NCBI RefSeq assembly: GCF_000378405.1
Contig: NZ_KB899636.1
Coordinates: 1,850,083-1,898,534 of the forward strand
Reading direction: 5' to 3'
From: Succinimonas amylolytica DSM 2873
GTDB lineage: Bacteria > Pseudomonadota > Gammaproteobacteria > Enterobacterales > Succinivibrionaceae
DNA length: 48,452 nucleotides
A program made the position numbers and the translations under genes. The notes beneath the pieces are model-generated. The model did not search any database. It had not been told where the DNA came from and saw nothing but the letters and a program-made list of their open reading frames with translations. Shown here piece by piece: positions 37,139-44,932 of the stretch. Numbering within the stretch: the first letter of the stretch is position 1; every line of letters starts with the position of its first letter.

Positions 37139-38152
37139 ATGGCACTTTATGTTAATACCAATGTATCGTCCCTGAATGCCCAGCGCATGATGGCCAACTC
37201 CACCAATTCCCTGGATACCTCCTATAAGCGTCTGGCTTCTGGTCTTCGTATCAACAGTGCCAAGGACGACGCCGCCGGCCTCCAGATTTCCGATCGTCTG
37301 ACTTCCCAGGTTAACGGTCTTAACCAGGGTAACCGTAATGCCCAGGACGGTATTTCCATGGCACAGACAGCAGAAGGCGCCATGGACGAAATGGTCTCCA
37401 TGTACCAGCGCATCCGCACACTGGCTCTCCAGTCTGCCAACGGCACCAACAGCTCTGAAGATCGCACTGCTCTTCAGCAGGAGGTTGATTCCCTGTGCGC
37501 TGAAATTGACAGAATTTCCAAGGATACTACTTTCGGCGGCAGTGATCAGCGCCTCCTTACCGGTGAAAAGTCTACTGTTGTAGCTACCTCAGGCCTGTCA
37601 GCCGGTTCTGCAGCCGCCCATAACAGAACTAGCTCGACTGTGGATTTTCAGGTAGGTGCAGATGCCGAACAGAAGATCTCTATAGAGCTTAGCCTGAAAT
37701 CCGGGGCCAACAAGCTGGGGTTCAGTGTGGCTGATGTGGCTCTTGCCAATGGCTTTTCGGATGGAAAATATCTGGAGGCTGACGTTGCGGGGCAGGCGGA
37801 TAAGGGAAAGGACAGATTTCTGAAGCAGGGCGCTACCACTGCCAATGCCAGTTTTGACATTTCCTCTGCCAAAACCGCCCAGAACACTCTGACACACATT
37901 GATAAGTTTATTGCCTCTATCGACAGCAAGCGTGCCGAACTGGGTGCTGTGCAGAACCGTCTGGAATCCACTATCCGGAACCAGAGCAACGTTTCCGAAA
38001 ACGTCAGCGCAGCCAGAAGCCGTATCCGCGACACTGACTTCGCTTCCGAGACTGCTGCCATGACCCAGCAGAACATTATCCAGCAGGCCTCCCAGTCCAT
38101 TCTGAGCCAGGCTAACCAGAGACCGCAGGTAGCACTGAGTCTCCTGGGGTAA
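37139..38152 (+). CDS. Flagellin 4 (protein identical to flagellin 5)
   Basis: A 337-residue flagellin with the same protein sequence as flagellin 5. The centre, longest of the set, has [20 protein letters not shown] and a lysine-rich stretch [20 protein letters not shown]. The DNA of its 3' coding end (from 37949) is that of flagellin 3, not of flagellin 5, so the gene looks like a fusion: flagellin-5 body with flagellin-3 end. Because the ends encode the same residues, the protein is unchanged. Own promoter, leader hairpin and terminator. Confidence 0.96.
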   Translation: MALYVNTNVSSLNAQRMMANSTNSLDTSYKRLASGLRINSAKDDAAGLQISDRLTSQVNGLNQGNRNAQDGISMAQTAEGAMDEMVSMYQRIRTLALQSANGTNSSEDRTALQQEVDSLCAEIDRISKDTTFGGSDQRLLTGEKSTVVATSGLSAGSAAAHNRTSSTVDFQVGADAEQKISIELSLKSGANKLGFSVADVALANGFSDGKYLEADVAGQADKGKDRFLKQGATTANASFDISSAKTAQNTLTHIDKFIASIDSKRAELGAVQNRLESTIRNQSNVSENVSAARSRIRDTDFASETAAMTQQNIIQQASQSILSQANQRPQVALSLLG

Positions 38153-38186
38153 CAGGCGGAAAGTAGCTGAATTCAGGGATAAAACG

Positions 38187-38211
38187 GCCGGACTTTATGT
38201 CCGGCTTTATA
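38187..38211 (+). terminator. Terminator after flagellin 4
   Basis: Same hairpin as after flagellin 3, 1308 bp further on: GCCGGAC, TTTAT, GTCCGGC, T-rich tail. Confidence 0.8.
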
Positions 38212-38334
38212 TTTTCGGGGTAAGGAAGGAACAGAATTTTCCGTTACCATATTGTCTGGTGCCTGGCACTTTAAGTCTTATGTGACGGAAGACTCATTTT
38301 TTAATAATCCCGGTCCGGGAAACACCGGTTTCGG

Positions 38335-38361
38335 TAAAGATTCCTGAAAAGATTCCGCTAA
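38335..38361 (+). promoter_or_regulatory. Sigma-28 promoter of flagellin 5
   Basis: TAAAGATT, 11-bp spacer, TCCGCTAA; identical to the flagellin 4 promoter. Confidence 0.87.
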
Positions 38362-38398
38362 ATGGTCATGAGCGGCAGGACCGCAGACATATTTCAAA

Positions 38399-38419
38399 AG
38401 GTTCCCATGAAAGGAACCT
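38399..38419 (+). promoter_or_regulatory. Leader hairpin of flagellin 5
   Basis: Same as in flagellin 4: AGGTTCC with GGAACCT, ending 27 bases before the ATG. Confidence 0.6.
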
Positions 38420-38446
38420 GCAGCATAAGATTGAGAGGAAAACAAA

Positions 38447-39460
38447 ATGGCACTTTATGTTAATACCAATGTATCGTCCCTGAATGCCCAGCGCATGATG
38501 GCCAACTCCACCAATTCCCTGGATACCTCCTATAAGCGTCTGGCTTCTGGTCTTCGTATCAACAGTGCCAAGGACGACGCCGCCGGCCTCCAGATTTCCG
38601 ATCGTCTGACTTCCCAGGTTAACGGTCTTAACCAGGGTAACCGTAATGCCCAGGACGGTATTTCCATGGCACAGACAGCAGAAGGCGCCATGGACGAAAT
38701 GGTCTCCATGTACCAGCGCATCCGCACACTGGCTCTCCAGTCTGCCAACGGCACCAACAGCTCTGAAGATCGCACTGCTCTTCAGCAGGAGGTTGATTCC
38801 CTGTGCGCTGAAATTGACAGAATTTCCAAGGATACTACTTTCGGCGGCAGTGATCAGCGCCTCCTTACCGGTGAAAAGTCTACTGTTGTAGCTACCTCAG
38901 GCCTGTCAGCCGGTTCTGCAGCCGCCCATAACAGAACTAGCTCGACTGTGGATTTTCAGGTAGGTGCAGATGCCGAACAGAAGATCTCTATAGAGCTTAG
39001 CCTGAAATCCGGGGCCAACAAGCTGGGGTTCAGTGTGGCTGATGTGGCTCTTGCCAATGGCTTTTCGGATGGAAAATATCTGGAGGCTGACGTTGCGGGG
39101 CAGGCGGATAAGGGAAAGGACAGATTTCTGAAGCAGGGCGCTACCACTGCCAATGCCAGTTTTGACATTTCCTCTGCCAAAACCGCCCAGAACACTCTGA
39201 CACACATTGATAAGTTTATTGCCTCTATCGACAGCAAGCGTGCCGAACTGGGTGCCGTGCAGAACCGTCTGGAATCCACTATCCGGAATCAGAGCAACGT
39301 TTCCGAAAACGTCAGCGCTGCCAGAAGTCGGATCCGCGACACTGACTTCGCTTCCGAGACTGCCGCCATGACCCAGCAGAACATTATCCAGCAGGCCTCC
39401 CAGTCCATTCTGAGCCAGGCCAACCAGAGACCGCAGGTAGCTCTGAGTCTCCTGGGGTAA
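38447..39460 (+). CDS. Flagellin 5 (probable parent copy of flagellin 4)
   Basis: A 337-residue flagellin identical in protein to flagellin 4. Its DNA matches flagellin 4 through the conserved N-terminal, central and early C-terminal parts but has its own silent differences after 39256. The DNA after it is related to, yet not the same as, that after flagellins 3 and 4 (for example CTGCCGGAC in place of CGGCCGGAC). It therefore keeps the older 3' end and is likely the ancestral gene of the pair. Confidence 0.96.
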   Translation: MALYVNTNVSSLNAQRMMANSTNSLDTSYKRLASGLRINSAKDDAAGLQISDRLTSQVNGLNQGNRNAQDGISMAQTAEGAMDEMVSMYQRIRTLALQSANGTNSSEDRTALQQEVDSLCAEIDRISKDTTFGGSDQRLLTGEKSTVVATSGLSAGSAAAHNRTSSTVDFQVGADAEQKISIELSLKSGANKLGFSVADVALANGFSDGKYLEADVAGQADKGKDRFLKQGATTANASFDISSAKTAQNTLTHIDKFIASIDSKRAELGAVQNRLESTIRNQSNVSENVSAARSRIRDTDFASETAAMTQQNIIQQASQSILSQANQRPQVALSLLG

Positions 39461-39494
39461 CAGGCGGAAAGTAGCTGAATTCAGGGATAAAACT

Positions 39495-39523
39495 GCCGGA
39501 CTTTGTGTCCGGCTTTCTCTTTT
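39495..39523 (+). terminator. Terminator after flagellin 5
   Basis: GCCGGAC, loop TTTGT, GTCCGGC, then TTTCTCTTTT. Confidence 0.8.
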
Positions 39524-39640
39524 AGGGGTAAGGGGGAACTGAAATTTCTGTTATCGTATTATCTGGTGTGGGTGATGTTAGAGTCATTGTGACAGAAAAC
39601 ACATTTTTCTAATTACGCTCTGATAAATGCCGGTTTTGGT

Positions 39641-39667
39641 TAAAGTTTGGGCAGTGTTTTCCGCTAA
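39641..39667 (+). promoter_or_regulatory. Sigma-28 promoter of flagellin 6
   Basis: TAAAGTTT, 11-bp spacer, TCCGCTAA. Confidence 0.9.
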
Positions 39668-39728
39668 AAGGACATGAAGCGCGGAACATCTTTAAAGCAA
39701 TATCCTGCCGCACAACTATAAAAACAGT

Positions 39729-39746
39729 GATTCCGGAACAGGAATC
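39729..39746 (+). promoter_or_regulatory. Leader hairpin of flagellin 6
   Basis: GATTCC pairs with GGAATC; loop GGAACA. ACAGGA across the loop and 3' arm resembles a CsrA site. It ends 21 bases before the ATG. Confidence 0.55.
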
Positions 39747-39767
39747 CCATTTGAGAGGAACAAAATT

Positions 39768-40664
39768 ATGGCACTTTACGTTAATACCAATGTATCGTCC
39801 CTGAATGCCCAGCGCATGATGGCCAACTCCACCAGTTCTCTGGATACCTCCTACAAGCGTCTGGCCTCCGGTCTTCGTATCAACAGTGCCAAGGACGATG
39901 CCGCCGGTCTTCAGATTTCTGACCGTCTGACCTCCCAGATTAACGGCCTTAATCAGGGCAACCGCAATGCTCAGGACGGCATTTCCTTCGCCCAGACTGC
40001 TGAAGGTGCCATGGACGAAATGACCAATATGTACCAGCGGATCCGTACCCTGGCTCTCCAGTCTGCTAACGGCACTAACAGCACCGATGACCGCAAGGCT
40101 CTCCAGCAGGAAGTTAAGGCCCTGTGCGCGGAAATTGACAGAATTGACACTGATACCACCTGGGGCGGCGAAGCTCTCCTCTCCCGTGGTTCCATATCCT
40201 TTCAGGTTGGTGCTGATTCTGGGCAGACCATTTCCATTGATACCAAGGGTAAGATAGGCGATGAGGCTATTGCCAATTGGCATGTGCAGTCTGTGGCCAA
40301 TGCTATTAAAGCCTCAGAAGGTGATGACGGGGAGGCAGTTGCCAATTATGTCACCGACGGAGCTCTGGATATTTCCACTGCTGACAAGGCACAAAAGGTA
40401 CTGGCCAATATCGATAAGTTCATTGCTGCAGTGGATTCAAAGAGAGCTGAATATGGTGCTGTGCAGAACCGGCTGGAGTCCACAGTCAGAAATCAGAGCA
40501 ACGTTTCCGAAAACGTCAGCGCAGCCAGAAGCCGTATCCGCGACACTGACTTCGCTTCCGAGACAGCTGCCATGACCCAGCAGAACATTATCCAGCAGGC
40601 CTCCCAGTCTATTCTGAGCCAGGCAAACCAGAGACCGCAGGTGGCTCTGAGTCTTCTCGGATAA
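39768..40664 (+). CDS. Flagellin 6
   Basis: At 298 residues, the shortest flagellin of the set. GAGAGG precedes the ATG. Its ends match flagellins 3-5 (for example [20 protein letters not shown]), and its small centre (GGEALLSRGSISFQVGADSG; IKASEGDDGEAVANYVTDGA) is acidic. The upstream DNA is a diverged form of the same intergenic region that precedes flagellins 4 and 5, so it belongs to the same tandem series. Followed by a terminator at 40779. Confidence 0.96.
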   Translation: MALYVNTNVSSLNAQRMMANSTSSLDTSYKRLASGLRINSAKDDAAGLQISDRLTSQINGLNQGNRNAQDGISFAQTAEGAMDEMTNMYQRIRTLALQSANGTNSTDDRKALQQEVKALCAEIDRIDTDTTWGGEALLSRGSISFQVGADSGQTISIDTKGKIGDEAIANWHVQSVANAIKASEGDDGEAVANYVTDGALDISTADKAQKVLANIDKFIAAVDSKRAEYGAVQNRLESTVRNQSNVSENVSAARSRIRDTDFASETAAMTQQNIIQQASQSILSQANQRPQVALSLLG

Positions 40665-40778
40665 GGAGATAATGCAAGGAAAGATCCGGGCGGATTCCTT
40701 TAACAGGGGGCTTCCGGGTCGTTCCAGGAAAACCGGTTTGTTTTTCCTCTTAAATATAAACTTAATTTGAACCTTTTG

Positions 40779-40807
40779 ACGACCTCTTTTTCGGGGTCGT
40801 TTTTTTA
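40779..40807 (+). terminator. Terminator after flagellin 6
   Basis: ACGACCTC, six-base loop, GGGGTCGT, then seven T. Confidence 0.9.
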
Positions 40808-41071
40808 TGTCCGGTGCGGCCGGACAAGGGTTCTGGATGATTCTTTCGGGAAATAGTTCCTTCCGGTTTCTGTATCCCTGAGGCAGTGTTTTCCATAATC
40901 CGGTATTTTCTTGAAGGCGGTTATATTCTGACCGGGATCAAAGGTTTAGCGCTGAAAAGGGGACAAGTTTTCCGGAAGAGCATATTTTTCTAAGCGGTAC
41001 GGGGGCCGCGCCAGGCAATATGCCGCATAAATCCCCGGGCCTCTGGTACATATGACAAAAGAGATCCTTTT

Positions 41072-42097
41072 ATGAAAACACCTATTAATCCGTTCAGACT
41101 GCTAAGGACTGGAATGCTTGCGGCCGCGACAGGGTTTTTGCTGGCAGTTTCCGCCTGCGGAACGCTGCCGGAGCCATCATCCCTGAAGGGGCTTTCACTG
41201 GAAGGTCAGTCCCGTCAGGAATATATCGCAGAAAGGATAAATGGCTACTTTCATCCGGCGGCGGGAGAGGTTCCGGTGCCGCCATTTGCCGCACCTTCAG
41301 GAATTTCCCATCGGTGTTTTAATGCGAACGGAGTAAAGCTTGAGACGCTTTCCCGGGAAGGGGCTGCCGGAGGGCGGGTGGTACTGCAGTTTCACGGGGG
41401 CGGCTATATCCTGCCACTTACCGATCTTTACCGGATGTGGGGCGTAATGCAGCTTGAGCAGGCAGCCGCCGGAATGCTGGTTATGGTGGATTACCGCATC
41501 TCTCCCGGACATCAGTATCCGGCAGCCCTGGAGGACGCTCTCAGCGCTTACCGGTACATTTTGGAACAGGGCGTCAGGGCCGGAGATATTGTAGTTATGG
41601 GGGATTCCGCCGGCGGTAATCTGGCTCTCGCCCTGGCGGTGCAGCTCCGGGAGCTGGGACTGCCGGAACCCGGAGCCATGGTGCTGTTTTCTCCCTGGAC
41701 CGCCATGACTGCGGATTATCCCTCCCGGGAAACTAACAGAGAGCGGGATCTGGTGCTGGGAGTTACTGCCAATCCGGTGATGTATCATGAGGTGCGGCAG
41801 CCATCCTATGCCGGGGCTGTTCCCCTGGCCGATCCCCGGCTTTCTCCGGTAAATGCCGACCTTTCAGGTTTGCCGCCGCTTCTTATTCAGGCCGGGCAGT
41901 ATGACATGTTTATGGATGAGGCGATGGATCTTTTAAGAAAGGTCAGCGCGGCCGGCGGCGAGGCCCGGTTTACCGTTTATCCCGGCATGCCCCACGATTT
42001 TCAGATATTCATGCCGGAGCTTCAGGAGAGCATTGATTCCTTCCGGGAGGTGGCTGATTTTATAGATGCTCATTACCGGGCCGGTGTAAAGAGGTGA
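41072..42097 (+). CDS. Lipoprotein esterase/lipase of the hormone-sensitive lipase family
   Basis: A 341-residue alpha/beta hydrolase. A lipoprotein signal peptide with lipobox VSAC puts the lipidated cysteine at C29, so the enzyme should be anchored to a membrane and act in the periplasm or at the surface. The oxyanion motif HGGG is at residues 108-111; the catalytic serine S179 sits in GDSAGG; D278 and H308 (GMPHDF) complete the likely triad. This is the HSL-type (family IV) pattern, found in esterases and deacetylases; the substrate cannot be told. It lies between flagellins 6 and 7 on the same strand but has a terminator before it and a separate sigma-28 promoter after it, so co-regulation with the flagellins is not shown. 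Confidence 0.88.
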   Translation: MKTPINPFRLLRTGMLAAATGFLLAVSACGTLPEPSSLKGLSLEGQSRQEYIAERINGYFHPAAGEVPVPPFAAPSGISHRCFNANGVKLETLSREGAAGGRVVLQFHGGGYILPLTDLYRMWGVMQLEQAAAGMLVMVDYRISPGHQYPAALEDALSAYRYILEQGVRAGDIVVMGDSAGGNLALALAVQLRELGLPEPGAMVLFSPWTAMTADYPSRETNRERDLVLGVTANPVMYHEVRQPSYAGAVPLADPRLSPVNADLSGLPPLLIQAGQYDMFMDEAMDLLRKVSAAGGEARFTVYPGMPHDFQIFMPELQESIDSFREVADFIDAHYRAGVKR

Positions 42098-42292
42098 TGT
42101 CCGGGAGTTTGGTATGGTCCTGTTTCTTTTCCGGCAGTCTGCTTGAATAATGCTCATGTCGCTCTGCGGGAGTTTGGCCGCTCTCCTGCTTCAGATAAAG
42201 AGTGTCATATTTCTGAAAATGCTGATGACGGCCGCTTTTTTGATCTCTTTCAAAAAATCTGCTATTTCCCGGAATTTCGCGTCCGATTTGGT

Positions 42293-42319
42293 TAAAGTCC
42301 CTGATGTTCTGGCCGCTAA
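42293..42319 (+). promoter_or_regulatory. Sigma-28 promoter of flagellin 7
   Basis: TAAAGTCC, 11-bp spacer, GCCGCTAA. Confidence 0.87.
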
Positions 42320-42366
42320 GCGATCAGAGGGAGTATATGTTCCCCTGATTAGTATTATAAAACCGG

Positions 42367-42387
42367 CGGCAGCACTGTTTTCTGCCG
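42367..42387 (+). promoter_or_regulatory. Leader hairpin of flagellin 7
   Basis: CGGCAG pairs with CTGCCG, nine-base loop, ending 52 bases before the ATG. Confidence 0.5.
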
Positions 42388-42439
42388 TTTGGGATATGAC
42401 ATAGCTAAACTGAGAGAAATAAAATCCGGAGGTGCTGTT

Positions 42440-43381
42440 ATGGCTCTTTACTTAACCAACATAGCCTCAATCAATGCTCAGCGCATGCTGGCGAATTCCA
42501 CCAATGCCCTGGATACCTCCTACAAGAGACTGGCATCCGGCCTGCGTATCAACAGTGCCAAGGATGATGCTGCAGGGCTTCAGATTTCAAACCGGCTGAC
42601 CTCCCAGATCAACGGTCTTAATCAGGGTAACAGAAACGCCATGGACGGTATTTCCTTTGCGCAGACTGCCGAGGGAGCCATGGATGAAATGACCACCATG
42701 TACCAGCGGATCCGTACCCTGGCACTCCAGGCCTCCAACGGCACCAATTCCGATGAGGATCGCCAGGCTATTCAGCAGGAGGTCTCCTCGCTCTGTGCCG
42801 AAATCGATCGGATTTCCAAGGATACCACCTATGGCGGCATGAATGTTTTTGAGAGAGGCTCATCCGATCAGACCATATCCTTCCAGGTGGGGGCCAATGC
42901 CAATCAGACCATTTCCATGAATCTGGCTGCGAAGTTTCAGAAGCCCAAGGATGGCGGCGGCACCGAGGAGGTTACGGCGGCAAAGTGGTCGGTAAAGGAG
43001 CTGGCGGCTGCCATGGGGGTTACGGACGGCATTGCCGACTGTGACAGTGATGATTTTTCAGGATCGGACGGGAAGGCCTTTGATGTCAGCACTCAGGCCG
43101 GAGCCCAGAATGTCCTTGCCAATATTGACAAGTTTATTGCCGCAGTGGACAGCAAGAGGGCGGAGTTCGGAGCCGTGCAGAACCGGCTGGAATCCACTAT
43201 CAGGAATCAGAGCAATATTGCGGAGAATGTTACTGCTGCCAGAAGCCGGATCCGTGATACCGACTTTGCTGAGGAAACCTCTAATATGATTCAGCAGAAC
43301 ATTATCCAGCAGGCAGCGCAGGCGATGCTGAGCCAGGCAAACCAGAGGTCCCAGATGATTCTGAGTCTCCTGGGTGGGTAG
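42440..43381 (+). CDS. Flagellin 7
   Basis: A 313-residue flagellin. I use ATG 42440, preceded by GGAGG; an in-frame ATG at 42389 would add 17 residues. The N-terminus reads MALYLTNIASINAQRML and is one residue shorter than [18 protein letters not shown] of the others. The C-terminal part has [20 protein letters not shown] and ends SQMILSLLGG. Its centre resembles that of flagellin 2 (KWSVKELAAAMGVTDGIADC; FSGSDGKAFDVSTQAGA), so flagellins 2 and 7 form a distinct subgroup, separated from the rest by the esterase gene. Confidence 0.95.
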   Translation: MALYLTNIASINAQRMLANSTNALDTSYKRLASGLRINSAKDDAAGLQISNRLTSQINGLNQGNRNAMDGISFAQTAEGAMDEMTTMYQRIRTLALQASNGTNSDEDRQAIQQEVSSLCAEIDRISKDTTYGGMNVFERGSSDQTISFQVGANANQTISMNLAAKFQKPKDGGGTEEVTAAKWSVKELAAAMGVTDGIADCDSDDFSGSDGKAFDVSTQAGAQNVLANIDKFIAAVDSKRAEFGAVQNRLESTIRNQSNIAENVTAARSRIRDTDFAEETSNMIQQNIIQQAAQAMLSQANQRSQMILSLLGG

Positions 43382-43395
43382 TGCGGACACAAAAA

Positions 43396-43419
43396 AATCC
43401 GGATCAGCCGGATTCCTTT
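43396..43419 (+). terminator. Terminator after flagellin 7
   Basis: AATCCGG, loop ATCAG, CCGGATT, then a short T-rich tail. Confidence 0.6.
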
Positions 43420-43428
43420 GCAGGCGGA

Positions 43429-43460
43429 GGGAGAGCTTCGAAAGAGCTCTCCCTGTTTTT
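43429..43460. terminator. Second hairpin between flagellin 7 and rdgC
   Basis: GGGAGAGCT with AGCTCTCCC, seven-base loop, T-run on the plus strand. Flagellin 7 and rdgC converge here, so it may serve both. Confidence 0.75.
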
Positions 43461-43513
43461 GCTTCAGTTCCCGGGCCTGGACAGTGCCGTTCTCGGAAGC
43501 ATTTTCTGCCGTA

Positions 43514-44425
43514 TTAGTCCTCGGCCGGCATCATGAGTCCGCCGAAAGCCGCGATCATAGCAGGGATCATCTTGCAGTATTCGCCGGACATCAGGGCCAG
43601 ATCAGCATCAATCTGCACGGCCGGATCGTCGGAGACGGTCACATTCTCTTCAAGTACGGTGTCGGAAAGCCGGATTCTCTTGAAGCTGAAGTCGGAGTCG
43701 ATAATAAAGGAGATTTCCTCGTTAAGGGAAAGAGCCAGGCTGGTTACCATCTTTCCGGCTTCGAGATGGGTCTTGATTTCGTCGCTGGAAAGATCCTGCT
43801 TCTTGGCTCTGATAATGCCGTTTTCAGACTTGAGCTCGGTTTCGTCCCCGATAATCACCCCGTCCGGGGCGTCATCCTTGGAGAGCCAGTCGGTCAGGCA
43901 GGAGCTGATGTCGTTGTTAACGGCAATCGGCTTGGCCGGGAATGAGTTCAGTCCCTTGCGGAGCAGGGCCAGAATATCGTCGCAGACCTTGCCGCTGGTG
44001 GAATTTACTGCCACGTAGCCGTACTGGGCGTTGATCCACAGCCAGACCTCCTTGTGAATCGGGAAGGCCTTGGGCAGGAGCTCGGTGATAATATCGGCCT
44101 TGATATCGTCGCGTTCCTTTTTGCGGACAGTGCGGGCCTGGGTGCTCTGAATTTCGTCAATCCGATCCGCCAGCATTTCGTTCACCACGCTGGAAGGAAG
44201 CATCTTCTTTTCAAAAAGGCAGCGGAAGAAGTAATCATTGCCGATTTTGTGAACCAGCATTGGTTCCTGGGTTTTGTTGCCCATAACGTCAGTCCAGCCG
44301 AAACGAACCAGATCCTGACCCTGACACGGCTGAAATTTCTGCTTTGAGATAAGTTCGTTTAATTCATCAGGCGAATATTTAAAGGGGGTTTCAAGATGAT
44401 AAACCCTCATGCTCTTAAACCACAT
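43514..44425 (-). CDS. rdgC: Recombination-associated protein RdgC
   Basis: A ring-shaped DNA-binding protein that can limit RecA-driven strand exchange and is linked to replication and recombination. From ATG 44425 it has 303 residues, the length of E. coli RdgC. It begins MWFKSMRVYHLETPF and keeps ELKSENGIIRAKKQDLSSDE with HLEAGKMVTSLAL, as in the E. coli protein. A longer in-frame start at 44578 adds 51 residues that do not look like the family, and GAGG upstream of 44425 supports the shorter form. It is divergent to gyrA. Confidence 0.93.
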   Translation of the reverse strand: MWFKSMRVYHLETPFKYSPDELNELISKQKFQPCQGQDLVRFGWTDVMGNKTQEPMLVHKIGNDYFFRCLFEKKMLPSSVVNEMLADRIDEIQSTQARTVRKKERDDIKADIITELLPKAFPIHKEVWLWINAQYGYVAVNSTSGKVCDDILALLRKGLNSFPAKPIAVNNDISSCLTDWLSKDDAPDGVIIGDETELKSENGIIRAKKQDLSSDEIKTHLEAGKMVTSLALSLNEEISFIIDSDFSFKRIRLSDTVLEENVTVSDDPAVQIDADLALMSGEYCKMIPAMIAAFGGLMMPAED

Positions 44426-44917
44426 CTGGTCAGTACCTCTTTGCTGTATTGTTAATCTTGAATTGCCCGGGGCTGCAGGAGAGCCGGAAGCCGGCCGCTT
44501 CGGAATTTCCGGTGTCCGCTGTGAAACAGCGGGGCGGGAAAGCCGGAACCCCGATCCGAAGTCTGGGAAGTTTACCACTTTTTCGGAAAACCTTGTAGAC
44601 GGGGCTGGCGAGAGTGCGGTACTGGGCGTATTTTAAGCCTTAAAATTTCCGGAAATCTGATTCCGGAAGTTCTTTAAAGCTTCCATGCAGGGATTGACGG
44701 CTAATATACAGATCTTTTATTGATCTTGATGAGATGTCTATACTGATATAATATCTAACTCTTTAAAAATAATTCATAAACATGTCTTTCCGTCTTCCGG
44801 AAAACTCCTGTCAGGGGCCATGATTCTGCACTTGCCCGATGAAGTGTGATTTTTTCAGAGGCCGGAAGGGCGGATGTGCTATAATGCACGGGTTATATTT
44901 TATGTTTTGTTTGTTTT
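44426..44917. promoter_or_regulatory. rdgC-gyrA divergent region with two plus-strand promoter boxes
   Basis: Two extended -10 boxes face gyrA: TGATATAAT at 44744-44752 and TGCTATAAT at 44877-44885. Neither has a strong -35. The first may give a long leader of about 170 bases or a separate short transcript. No gene is supported. Confidence 0.55.
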
Positions 44918-44932
44918 GTGAGAATCAGTGAA

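Larger units (their letters stand above)
36641..37948 (+). repeat. Tandem duplication, unit A (1308 bp)
   Basis: Direct repeat of period 1308 bp with unit B at 37949-39256. It covers the 3' end of flagellin 3, the whole intergenic region, and flagellin 4 up to its conserved 3' part. By eye the units agree throughout apart from the final base (T at 37948, C at 39256). Confidence 0.9.
37949..39256 (+). repeat. Tandem duplication, unit B (1308 bp)
   Basis: Second unit of the direct repeat; holds the 3' end of flagellin 4, the intergenic DNA and most of flagellin 5. Beyond 39256 flagellin 5 departs from flagellin 4 at several silent sites, for example AAC to AAT at 39289. Confidence 0.9.

Noticed and set aside
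37139-39460. Phase variation by invertible DNA in the flagellin array
   Set aside because: All copies point the same way, no inverted repeats flank promoters and no recombinase gene is seen.
43418-44347. Plus-strand genes opposite rdgC
   Set aside because: Shadows of rdgC, which has clear family likeness and length.
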